This document shows positions 43,614 through 58,400 of a stretch of DNA of 64,000 bases, one piece after another (position 1 is the first letter of the stretch; every line of letters starts with the position of its first letter). Below the pieces are notes generated by a model. The model was not told the origin of the DNA. It did not search any database and saw only the letters and a program-made list of their open reading frames with translations. The translations under genes were made by a program, and so were the position numbers. The DNA is from Plantactinospora soyae (lineage in GTDB: Bacteria; Actinomycetota; Actinomycetes; Mycobacteriales; Micromonosporaceae). The stretch spans positions 806,001 through 870,000 of the forward strand of contig NZ_JADBEB010000001.1 of assembly GCF_014874095.1 (NCBI RefSeq), written 5' to 3'.

Positions 43614-44792
43614 TTGAGGCCCATCCGCTCCGCGATACCCGCGCTGCTCGCGTCGGCCATCCTGGCGACCTCGCTGACCGGCTGCCAGTTCGGCGCACCC
43701 GAACAGGAGGGCGGGGAAATCCTGATCGGCGCCGACCTGGAACTCTCCGGTGCGGCCGCCCAGGTCGGCAAGGCATACCAGCGTGCTCTGGAGCTCAAGG
43801 TCGAGCAGCTCAACGAGTCCGGCGCGCTCGGCAACCGTACGGTCAAACTGGACGTCCGGGACAATCGGTTCGACCCCAGCGTCTCGGCGGGCAACATCGG
43901 GGACTTCACGTCCAACCCGGCGATCAGCGGCATCATCATGGGCAGTTGCAACGAGTGCGCCATCAGCGCCGCGAAAACCGTCAACGACAAGCGGGTTCCG
44001 GCGATCGCTCTGGCACCGGCCGGTGACGTGTCCAGCCCCGCAGTCGACCGCCGTTATATGTTCAAACTCGGGCCAAATGCCCGAGACAACGTCGCCGCCA
44101 TCGTCGCCGAACTCGCCAGCCGGAAGGTCGAATCGGTTGGCTTGCTGCACACCGACGACAGCTACGGAAGGGAGGGGCTCGCACTGCTCAAGTTCGAACT
44201 CGGGCAGGCCCGCATCGACCTCCTTCCCGAGCGGAGCGTAAAGGCCACCGACACCGACGTCAGCCAGTCGGTACGGACACTTGTCGACGAGGAGCCGGAG
44301 GCGCTGATCGTCTGGGCCCCCGCCGAGCAGGCGACGCTCGCCTCCGCCAGCCTCGCCGAGGAGCGGTACAAGGGCCACGTCTTCTTCGACGCCGTGGCCG
44401 CTGGTGAGCTCTTCGTCGGCGGCGGCAACCGCGCCGAGAACACCACTATGGTGTTCACCCAGACGATGGTGATCGACGACGTCATCGCGACCACTCCGGC
44501 CAAGGCGGCCCGCAAGCAGTGGTTCCGGGACTACACCGCCCGGTTCGGCGGCTACTACGGATACTCCTCGTTCGCGGCCGACGCGATCCAGTTGATCGTG
44601 GATGCCGCCGCCCGGGCCGAGGGCAACAGCGAGACGCCGAACCGGGACAGCATCCGTAGCCTGCTGGAGACCGCGGAGACCGACGGACTCTCCGGCCCGA
44701 TCCGGATGACCCCGGAGAACCACTCCGGTCTGATGCCCCAGGCGCTGACGCTGCTGGTGGCCCGGGGCGGACGGTGGCGCCTGGCGAACTGA
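43614..44792 (+). CDS. substrate-binding lipoprotein, type I periplasmic fold (Leu/Ile/Val or urea-like)
   Basis: A 392-residue lipoprotein starting at a TTG with GGAGGACTGAG directly upstream; longer reading has no ribosome site. A signal peptide ends in the lipobox SLTGC (Cys about residue 23). Then come ILIGADLELSGAAAQVGKAYQRA, VKLDVRDNRFDPSVSAGN and SGIIMGSCNECAISAAK, the pattern of periplasmic binding proteins of the Leu/Ile/Val-urea group. No LivH/M permeases or LivG/F ATPases are near. As an orphan receptor divergent from cvnA it could present a ligand to that sensor. Confidence 0.82.
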   Translation: MRPIRSAIPALLASAILATSLTGCQFGAPEQEGGEILIGADLELSGAAAQVGKAYQRALELKVEQLNESGALGNRTVKLDVRDNRFDPSVSAGNIGDFTSNPAISGIIMGSCNECAISAAKTVNDKRVPAIALAPAGDVSSPAVDRRYMFKLGPNARDNVAAIVAELASRKVESVGLLHTDDSYGREGLALLKFELGQARIDLLPERSVKATDTDVSQSVRTLVDEEPEALIVWAPAEQATLASASLAEERYKGHVFFDAVAAGELFVGGGNRAENTTMVFTQTMVIDDVIATTPAKAARKQWFRDYTARFGGYYGYSSFAADAIQLIVDAAARAEGNSETPNRDSIRSLLETAETDGLSGPIRMTPENHSGLMPQALTLLVARGGRWRLAN

Positions 44793-44925
44793 GCCGGGCG
44801 GGACGGACCCGGGCGAAACCGGGCGATCGCGCCGAAAGAGCGGGCGGGAACCACTCCTCGCCTCCGTAAACAGATCCGGGTTAGCCTGTCGGCACTGTCG
44901 ACCCTTCGAGTGAGGTGGCCTAGCG

Positions 44926-45750
44926 ATGATCCGACTCACCGGGGTGTCCCGGACCTTCGGCGGTCGGTCCGGGAGCGCGGTGGAGGCGCTCCGCGGGATC
45001 GACCTCGACGTCGCGGACGGGGAGTTCCTCGCCGTGGTCGGCCGGTCCGGCTGCGGTAAGTCCACTCTGCTCCGGCTGATCGCGGGGCTGCTTCCCGTCA
45101 GCGACGGCGAGGTACGGGTCGGCGGGACCGTCGTCAGCAAACCGCGTCGGGACATCGCCATGGTCTTCCAGCGCCCGGCGCTGCTGCCCTGGCGCTCGGT
45201 CCTTGACAACGTGCTGCTGCCTACCGAGATCTTCGGTTGGAGCCGGGCCGAGCACCGCGCCCGGGCCCGGGACCTGCTGAACCTGGTCGGACTGAGCGAC
45301 TTCGAGAAGCGCCTGCCACACGAGCTGTCCGGCGGCATGCAGCAGCGGGTGTCGCTGGCCCGGGCGCTGATCCAGCAGCCCCGGGTCCTGCTGATGGACG
45401 AGCCCTTCTCCGCGCTCGACGCGCTGACCCGGGAGGAGCTGTCGGTCGAGCTCCAGCGGATCCACATGGAGCACTCAGCGACGATCGTCTTCGTCACGCA
45501 CTCGATCGACGAGGCGGTGCTGCTCGCCGACCGGGTCGTCGTACTCAGTCCGCGGCCGGGGCGGATTCGCAAGGTGCTCGACATCGACATCCCCCGCCCC
45601 CGGTCCCTGGGCCGGAACGCGCACTTCGCGGACGTTGCCCGGTGCAGCGCGGAGCTGCACGAACTCCTCATCGATCACGACAAGGGCGACACCAACGGCG
45701 GGCCCGGCCTGGCGTTGAGCGGAAGCGGTCAGACCGACCGACCGGTCTGA
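44926..45750 (+). CDS. ABC ATPase, SsuB/NrtD/TauB type
   Basis: A 274-residue ATPase. Walker A is VGRSGCGKSTLL (about 38-49), the Q-loop is VFQRPALLPWRS, the signature LSGGMQQRVSLARAL (about 134-148), Walker B VLLMDEPFSALD and the H-loop FVTHS. This is the branch that serves nitrate, sulfonate and HMP importers, not the Liv branch, so it does not match the type I lipoprotein 133 bases upstream. It would suit the lipoprotein/permease pair at 35751-37623, which lacks an ATPase. Confidence 0.9.
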   Translation: MIRLTGVSRTFGGRSGSAVEALRGIDLDVADGEFLAVVGRSGCGKSTLLRLIAGLLPVSDGEVRVGGTVVSKPRRDIAMVFQRPALLPWRSVLDNVLLPTEIFGWSRAEHRARARDLLNLVGLSDFEKRLPHELSGGMQQRVSLARALIQQPRVLLMDEPFSALDALTREELSVELQRIHMEHSATIVFVTHSIDEAVLLADRVVVLSPRPGRIRKVLDIDIPRPRSLGRNAHFADVARCSAELHELLIDHDKGDTNGGPGLALSGSGQTDRPV

Positions 45751-45794
45751 CCGAACGACCATTTCGACCACCAGGTCGATAACCATGAGTGACC

Positions 45795-45831
45795 GGGCCG
45801 TTCCGTACCGCTCGATGACACGGAACGGCCC
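45795..45831 (+). terminator. perfect 12-bp hairpin after the ABC ATPase gene
   Basis: GGGCCGTTCCGT (45795-45806) pairs with ACGGAACGGCCC (45820-45831) around a 13-base loop, 44 bases past the ATPase stop. No T-run follows; such G/C-rich hairpins are common transcription ends in actinomycetes. Confidence 0.65.
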
Positions 45832-45858
45832 GCCCAGGGTGGCGGTGCCGGAGGGCGG

Positions 45859-48750
45859 GTGCGTAACGTGCCCCGCATGGCCTTCCGGACCTGGGGCAAG
45901 GTGCTGCTCGCCGCACTCGGCGTCGGGGTCGTCTCCGGCGCCGGCCAGTTGGGGATCGCGTACGGGCTCGGCCTCGTACGCTTCAACCGCACCTTCGACG
46001 CGGTCACCGCGAACCAGTGGCCCGCCCAGCGGGTCTGGGTCGGCTGGTTCGCGATGGTGGCGGTGGTCGCCGGTGCGTTGATCGCCGACCGGCTGGCCCG
46101 CAGGTACGATCTACCCAGCACACCCGGTGTCCGGGCGGCCACCGCTGCCGCCGCCGCCCTCGGCGCACTCGTCGTCGCACCGCTCTCCATGCAGCCGGCT
46201 CGGTCGGCCCAGGTCGCCTCGGCCGACCCGGTGGCGTCGGTCGGCGCGATCGCGGCACTCGGAGCGGGGATCGGGTTCGTCGCCGCCCTGGCCGCGCTCG
46301 TCCAGCGCCCGGTCAGGTGGAACGTCGGCGCGGTCACCGCCAGCGTCTGGTTCCTCGCGGTGCTGTCGGTGATGTCCTCCCTCGGACCCGACGATCCGCT
46401 GCCCGCCGTACGCCTCGGGGTGCTGGATCCGACCTGGCTCGGCGACGGCACCGCGCAACGTCTCGCGGTCGTCACCATGCCGGCGCTGGCCCTGGTCTTC
46501 GGCGCCCTCGCCGGAGCGCTCGCCCGGTGGCGTGAGCTGCCGATGCCGGCGGTGGCGAGCTGCGGCGTCGCCGGCCCGGCGATGCTAGCCCTGGCCTACC
46601 TCGTGGCCGGGCCCGGCAGTTCGACCGACGGTTACCAGGCCGCGCCGTACTGGGGAGCGCTGATCGCGGTCGCGGCCGGCGGTGTCGGGTCCGTCCTGGC
46701 CGCTGTGGCCCGCTGGCCGTTGACCACCGCCGCCACGCCGGAGGCCGGCGAGCCGGCGTCGACCGGCGACACCACTGATCCGGCCACGACGACTGGCCCG
46801 ACGACGGTGTTCGGGGAGACGGCCGACGCGCCGGATCCGGCCACCACCTGGCAGTTCCGCCCGATCGGTGCGGACGCGTCGAAGCCGGGCGACGATCCGG
46901 AGCCGGCCGGCGGGCACTCCCGGGAGCCGGACACCGAGTCGTTCGGCACCGTGGCCGACATCCCGACGCCCCGCCAGTCGAGCGAGCAGCTCACGCCCGC
47001 CGGGCAGGCCAGCCCGATGGAGTACCCGGAGTTCGGCAACCGGCCGCGCGGCGTGAACCCGCCCGTCGTTCCCGACCCGCCCGTCGTTCCCAGCCAGCCC
47101 GTCGGGTCCGACCAGTCTGTCGCGTTCGACCAGCCCGTCGTTCGCAGCCAGTCCGTCGGGTCCGACCAGCCCGTCGCGGCAGAACGGTCTGCCGCCGCCG
47201 ATCGGCTCAGTGACATCAGCTGGCCGCTGGCCGACCGGTACGGCCCGGTCGAGGGGTTCGGCCCCGCCGCCGGTCGGACCGATGTCGGCGGGCCCCGGGA
47301 CGAGCCCGGCAAGCTCCGGGAAGGGTCGGTTACGCCACCGCGGGAGTCGGTTACGGCAGCCGAGCAGGACGCCACGGCGCGACACTTCGCCCAGCCCGAC
47401 AACCCGGTGACCGAGGCGTCCGGGCGTACCGGAAGTCCAGCCGGCGCATCCGCGTCGACGGGGTTCCCCGCCGGCTGGTCCGGGGTACGCCGGCTGCGTA
47501 CCGAGGACTTCTGGCCGACCGAGTCGCCGACGGGAAGCCCGGCGCCCGAAGAAGCCACCACCCGGGCCGGCACCACACCACCGGCGGAGACCACGCCGCG
47601 GGCGGAGACCACATCGCGGGCGGAGACCACATCGCGGGCGGAAGCGACGACCCGAGCGGCGGCAGCGCCGGCAGCAGCCATCCCGCCTGCGGCGTCGCCG
47701 CCGGTGGTGCCGGGACGGCCGGTCTCGCCGCCGGTGATACCGGGATCGGCCACCCCGCCACCGGTGATTCCGGGGCCGGCGGCGCCGCCACCGGTGGCAC
47801 GGCCCGCCGCGAGGCCCTCGCCGATCACCACGCCACCCACCGCCCCGGCTCCGGTAACCGCGCGGGTCACCGCCCCGCCCCCGGTCACCGGGCGAGCCAG
47901 CGCGCCGCCCCCGGTCGGCGGGGAGGACGCCACACGCTCGCCATCGCCGGACGCCGCACGCTCGCCATCGCCGGATGGACGGATCAGCGACGAGCCGTCC
48001 GAGCAGGCCACGGCCGTTGGCCCGGCTGCCACCACCCGGCCGCGTGTCGAGGAGCAATCCTCCCCGAGCGCGCCCGCCCGGACCGACGACAGATGGGACG
48101 CGTTCGCGCCGGCCAGCCGGCCCCACTCCGACCGCGACACGACGCAGACCTGGTCGTTCCAGCAGTCGATCGAGTTGGGCGACGACCGGGCGACGATCAG
48201 TCCGTACCGGACTCCCGCCGCGCGGGCGGACGCGGGACCGCCCGGCGGTACCCCGACGAGCCCGAGCCACCCGACCGTGGCGGGACAGGGCCGGACAGAG
48301 CCGGGCAGTGTCGACCCGGGCCAGGCCGACCCGAGCCAGGTGCGGTCGGGCGGAGTCGACGGGTTCCACGCCGACGCGGCCCGGACCGAGCCGGAAGCGG
48401 CAGAGGGCAGCCGGCCGGAGGCCACTGCCGAGCAGACCGCGACGTCGACCGGCACTCCGGATCCCGTCACCTCGACCGGGCGGATCCGGCGCGCCCTGTT
48501 CCGTCGCAACCGGTCCGCCGCACCGGCCGAACCGGAGCCGGGCCAGGACACCGACACCGCCCAGACGGAATCGAAGCAGCGCGAGTCGAAGGGCCGCAAC
48601 CGTACGGACGAACCGGTACCGGCCCGCGACGAGGAGTACGTCGAATGGGTCAGCGGATTGAGCGAGCCGGACCCGGCGGCGGACGATCTGAGCGGAGAAT
48701 CCGGCGGACGGCGGTCACTGCGCTCGACCGGTCGCCACCACGCCGACTGA
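45859..48750 (+). CDS. multi-pass membrane protein with a long disordered Pro/Thr/Ala/Glu-rich tail
   Basis: A 963-residue protein of unknown function. I use the GTG at 45859 after GGAGG; the ATG at 45877 (MAFRTWGKVLLAALG) is as likely. About seven hydrophobic segments fill residues 10-290. The rest, about 670 residues, is low complexity. It includes VVPDPPVVPSQPV-type and AETTxRAETTSRA-type repeats and a final charged part that ends near LRSTGRHHAD. The tail keeps one reading frame with normal codon bias, so it is probably translated. No domain is recognised. It follows the ABC ATPase gene and is convergent with thiC. Confidence 0.7.
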   Translation: MRNVPRMAFRTWGKVLLAALGVGVVSGAGQLGIAYGLGLVRFNRTFDAVTANQWPAQRVWVGWFAMVAVVAGALIADRLARRYDLPSTPGVRAATAAAAALGALVVAPLSMQPARSAQVASADPVASVGAIAALGAGIGFVAALAALVQRPVRWNVGAVTASVWFLAVLSVMSSLGPDDPLPAVRLGVLDPTWLGDGTAQRLAVVTMPALALVFGALAGALARWRELPMPAVASCGVAGPAMLALAYLVAGPGSSTDGYQAAPYWGALIAVAAGGVGSVLAAVARWPLTTAATPEAGEPASTGDTTDPATTTGPTTVFGETADAPDPATTWQFRPIGADASKPGDDPEPAGGHSREPDTESFGTVADIPTPRQSSEQLTPAGQASPMEYPEFGNRPRGVNPPVVPDPPVVPSQPVGSDQSVAFDQPVVRSQSVGSDQPVAAERSAAADRLSDISWPLADRYGPVEGFGPAAGRTDVGGPRDEPGKLREGSVTPPRESVTAAEQDATARHFAQPDNPVTEASGRTGSPAGASASTGFPAGWSGVRRLRTEDFWPTESPTGSPAPEEATTRAGTTPPAETTPRAETTSRAETTSRAEATTRAAAAPAAAIPPAASPPVVPGRPVSPPVIPGSATPPPVIPGPAAPPPVARPAARPSPITTPPTAPAPVTARVTAPPPVTGRASAPPPVGGEDATRSPSPDAARSPSPDGRISDEPSEQATAVGPAATTRPRVEEQSSPSAPARTDDRWDAFAPASRPHSDRDTTQTWSFQQSIELGDDRATISPYRTPAARADAGPPGGTPTSPSHPTVAGQGRTEPGSVDPGQADPSQVRSGGVDGFHADAARTEPEAAEGSRPEATAEQTATSTGTPDPVTSTGRIRRALFRRNRSAAPAEPEPGQDTDTAQTESKQRESKGRNRTDEPVPARDEEYVEWVSGLSEPDPAADDLSGESGGRRSLRSTGRHHAD

Positions 48751-48875
48751 CATCGGGTCGGTCCGCTCGCCGGGTCCGGGGTACGGCTGACCCGTTCGCC
48801 GGGTACGGCTGACCGCTCCCGGCCGGCCCGTCCAGCGCGATACCGCGCCGAGCAGACCAGCCGGGACTGCGCGGA

Positions 48876-54316
<5,441 letters not shown>

Positions 54317-54323
<7 letters not shown>

Positions 54324-55042
54324 CCCGCCGCTCCGGCACCGCGCCGGTAGACCGGGGAACCTTCCCGGGGCGTCGGCCCCGGAAATGGTCCCCGGTCCCG
54401 GGGTGCCGGAGGTGGTGGTGCGGTGAGCGCGGCCAGCAGGTCGGCGGTGGCCCGGGCCGGATCGGCGGCCGAGGAGACCGCCCCGACCACCGCCACCCCG
54501 TACGCCCCGGCGGCCAGCAGGGCCGGAATCCGGTCCGGGGTGACGCCGCCGATCGCGATCACCGGTACCGGGACGGCCGAGGCGACCCGGCGGACCCCTT
54601 CCGGGCCGATCGGCGTAGGCAGGCCGTTCTTCGTGCTGGTGGCGTGGCACGGGCCGACGCCGAGGTAGCTGGCTCCGGCCGCGACCGCCGCCGCCCCCGT
54701 CTCCGGGTCGCGGGCCGTCGCGCCGAGCACCGCCGTGGGGCCGAGCACCCGGCGGGCGGCGTGCACCGGCAGGTCCCGGGCGCCGACGTGCCCGCCGGCC
54801 GCCCCGATCGCCAGGGCGAGGTGTAACCGGTCGTTGACCAGGCAGGACGCCCCGACGGCGGCGCACCGGGCGGCGACCGCGACGGCCAGCTCGTACGCCG
54901 TCCGGTCGTCGACGTCGTCCTCGACGCGTACCTGCACGACCAGTTCGGGACCGGCGACCGACAGCGCCGCCTCGACCACGGCGAGTGGCTCGCGCCCCGG
55001 CCGGCTGTCGGTGATGAGGTGAAGTCGTCCGATGGAGAACAC
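54317..55042 (-). CDS. thiE: thiamine-phosphate synthase
   Basis: A 241-residue barrel enzyme joining HMP-PP and thiazole phosphate. It starts at a GTG at 55042, nine bases after GGAGG that lies at the end of the riboswitch. RLHLITDSRPG, CLVNDRLHLALAIGAAGGHVG and LGVGPCHATSTKNGLPTPIG (GPxxxTxTK) followed by PVIAIGGVTPDRIP are the true ThiE motifs. The Pro-rich last 30 residues are not conserved. It is the first gene of the thiE-thiO-thiS-thiG-tenI-thiD-thiC operon. Confidence 0.93.
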
Positions 55043-55052
55043 GGCAACACTC

Positions 55053-55137
55053 CTCCCTGCGCCGGCATTACCCGGATCAGGTTCGACGGTCGGGGGCTGG
55101 TAGCCCCCCTCTCAGCCCGGTTCACCGGGCTCCCGTG
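55053..55137 (-). promoter_or_regulatory. TPP riboswitch (THI element)
   Basis: On the minus strand the leader of thiE contains GGGCTGAGAGG, then after a G/C-rich stem CCGTCGAACCTGATCC and GGGTAATGCCGGCGCAGGGAGG. CTGAGAG and ACCTGATC-GGGTAAT-C are the two conserved TPP-binding cores. The GGAGG ribosome site is part of the closing strand, so control is probably at translation start: ligand binding would hide it. Confidence 0.95.
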
Positions 55138-55142
55138 GGTTA

Positions 55143-55486
55143 CTTGTCGGCGAGCGTACGTCGCCGGTAACGGTGCCGTAAAGGGCAGTGACCCATCGCA
55201 CAGGGTGAACCCCTGACCACGGATCGCCGTGCCAACCCGGCCAGACCCCACCCAGGGGGATTTGTCTGTCCTATCCGGATGATTCGTTCTCGTTGCTCAA
55301 CCGTTACCGGAATAACCTCGTCGCCGTATTCCGGCGGGCCAGTCGCCGGCCCTAGTTTTGCTCAACGACAAGGCAAATTCCGCGGTCGGGGCCTCGGCGG
55401 GCACCGACCGTTTCCCGCACCCGTGGCGGCCTTCGGCGAACCGACCCGGGATCCCCGCTGTCCTCATCGGACGAAGGAGATCCTTC
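55143..55486. other. divergent region between the thi operon and the large secreted protein gene
   Basis: About 344 bases holding the promoters of both flanking genes. CGGCGA and TCGCCG (about 55147-55165) form a small stem near the riboswitch side. A less GC-rich stretch runs about 55260-55390. Near 55476 is AAGGAGA, the ribosome site of the next gene. No gene is seen. Confidence 0.5.
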
Positions 55487-58400
55487 GTGTCCAGCCCGCA
55501 CCGCTATCGCGGTACCCTCCCCTCTTCCCGTCTCCGACACAGACCCATGCGTGGCCTGCTCGGCGCCTTCGCGGCGGTGGCCCTCAGCACGACCGTGCTG
55601 GTCGCCACCCCGCACGCCGCCTCGGCCGCGCCGGTCGCCCTGCCCGCGCCGGCACAGGTACAGGCACAGGCCGACCCCTTCTCCGTGCTGGTCTTCTCCA
55701 AGACCGCCGGCTTCCGGCACGACGCCATCCCGGCCGGCATCGCCGCCATTCAGCAACTCGGCGCCGACAACGGGTTCACCGTGGACGCGACCGAGGACGG
55801 GGCGGCGTTCACCGACGCCAACCTGGACAAGTACCAGGCGGTGATCTGGCTCTCCACCACCGGTGACGTGCTCGACCCGGACCAGCAGGCCGCGTTCGAG
55901 CGCTACGTCCAGGCCGGTGGCGGATACGCCGGGGTGCACGCCGCCTCGGACACCGAGTACAACTGGCCCTGGTACGGCGAACTGGTCGGGGCGTACTTCG
56001 CCTCGCATCCGGCCAACCAGCAGGCCACGATCAAGGTCGAGGACCACGCGCACGAGTCCACGAAGACGTTGCCGGACGAGTGGTCCCGGTACGACGAGTG
56101 GTACAACTTCCGCGACAACCCGCGCGCCGACGTACACGTGCTGGCCTCGCTGGACGAGACCAGCTACGCCCCCGGCGCGGGTGCGATGGGCGCCGACCAC
56201 CCGTTCGCCTGGTGCCAGGACTACGACGGCGGCCGGGCCTGGTACACGGCGGGTGGGCACACCCAGCAGTCGTACGCCGAGCCGGAGTTCCTGGCCCACC
56301 TCCTCGGTGGCATCCAGACCGCGGCCGGTGCCGTGGAGGCCGACTGCTCCGCCTCGCTGACCAGCAGCTTCGAGAAGATCAGCCTGGACAGCAACACCAA
56401 CAACCCGATGGAGCTGGACGTCGCGCCGGACGGGCGGGTCTTCTACATCGAGCGGGACGGCCGGGTCCAGATCATCAAGCCGGACACCGGCACCACGGTC
56501 ACCGCCGCCGACCTCGACGTCTTCACCGGCAACGAGGACGGGCTGATCGGCATCCGGCTGGACCCCGGCTTCGCCACCAACAACTGGGTGTACCTCTACT
56601 ACGCCCCGAACGGCGGCGGGCCGCGCAACCACCTGTCCCGGTTCACCGTCACCGGTGACACCGTCGACCTGGCCAGCGAGAAGGTGGTGCTCCAGGTCGA
56701 CACCCAGCGCAACACCTGCTGCCACGCGGGCGGCAGCATGGCGTTCGACGGCGAGGGCAACCTCTACCTGGCCACCGGCGACAACACCAACCCGTTCGAG
56801 TCGAACTCGTTCGCCCCGATCGACGAGCGGCCGGGCCGGCAGGACTTCGACGCCCAGCGCAGCTCCGGCAACACCAACGACCTGCGCGGCAAGGTGATCC
56901 GGATCCATCCCGAGGTGGACGGTTCCTACACGGTTCCGGCGGGCAACCTCTTCGCACCGGGGACCGAGAAGACCCGGCCGGAGATCTACGCGATGGGCTT
57001 CCGGAACCCGTTCCGGATCGGTGTCGACCCGCAGTCGGACACCCTCTACGTCGCCGACTACGGCCCGGACGCCGGAGCGGCGAACCCGGACCGTGGCCCG
57101 GAGGGCACCGTCGAGTGGAACATCGTCGGACAGCCCGGCAACTACGGCTGGCCGTACTGCCACGGGGCGAACTACGCGTACAACGACTACCAGTTCCCGT
57201 CCGGGCCGAGCGGGGCGAAGTTCGACTGCGCCGCCCCGGTGAACAACTCGCCGAACAACACCGGCCTGACCAACCTGCCGCCGGCGATCCCGGCGACCGT
57301 CGACTACGACTACAGCGGCAACCCGCTGTTCCCGGAGATCGGCGGCGGCGGTGCCCCGATGGGCGGGCCGGTCTACCGGTACGACCCGGCGAACACCTCC
57401 GAGCGCAAGTGGCCGGCGTACTACGACGGCAAGGCGATGTTCGGCGAGTGGAACCAGAACAAGATGTACGCCTTCCAGGTCACCGACGACGGCAAGTCCC
57501 TGGTGGACATCAACCAGCTCTTCGCCGGGATGACCTTCATCCGGCCGATGGACTTCGAGTTCGGGCCGGACGGCGCGCTGTACCTGATCGAGTGGGGCAG
57601 CGGCTTCGGCGGCAACAACGACAACTCCGGGATCTACCGGATCGAGTACATCGCCGGTGACCGGGCTCCGATCGCCGTCGCCACCGCCGACCCGACCTCC
57701 GGCCCGTCCCCGCTGACCGTGGCGTTCTCCAGCGAGGGCTCCCGGGATCCGGACGGCGGACCGATCACGTACGCCTGGACGTTCGGCGACGGCGGCACCT
57801 CCACCGACGCGAACCCGACCCACACCTACAGCGGGCCGGGCAACTACACCGCCCAGCTCACCGTCACCAACGACACCGGCCGGACCGCGGTCGCGAACGT
57901 ACCGGTGACGGTCGGCAACACCGCGCCGACGGTCTCCATCGAGTTCCCGCCGGAGGGCGGCTTCTTCGACTGGGGCGACCAGGTCAAGTACACGGTCAAG
58001 GTGACCGACCCGGAGGACGGCACGATCGACTGCGACCGGGTGAAGTTGCAGTACTTCCTCGGCCACGACGAGCACGCGCATCCGATGGGTGAGCAGGTCG
58101 GCTGCGAGGGCGTGGTGCAGACCTCGCTGGCGGCCAGCCACGGCGCCGACGCCAACGTGTTCGCGGTCCTCGAGGCCACCTACACCGACGGCGGTGGAGC
58201 CGGCGGGTCCGCCGCGCTGACCGGCCGGGCCATCGAGCAGTTGCAGCCGAAGCGGAAGCAGGCGGAGTACTTCGCCGCCACCGGCCGGGCGCCGGACGCC
58301 GTCGGCACCGGCGACCCGGGCGTACAGACCCAGGCCACCACCGACGTCGAGGGCGGCTTCGAGAACATCGCCTGGATCGAGGACGGCGACTACTGGACCT

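Noticed and set aside
55060-55100. GGTTCGA resembling a tRNA T-loop
   Set aside because: It is part of the conserved TPP riboswitch core; no cloverleaf can be built around it. No tRNA or rRNA gene was noticed elsewhere in the window.
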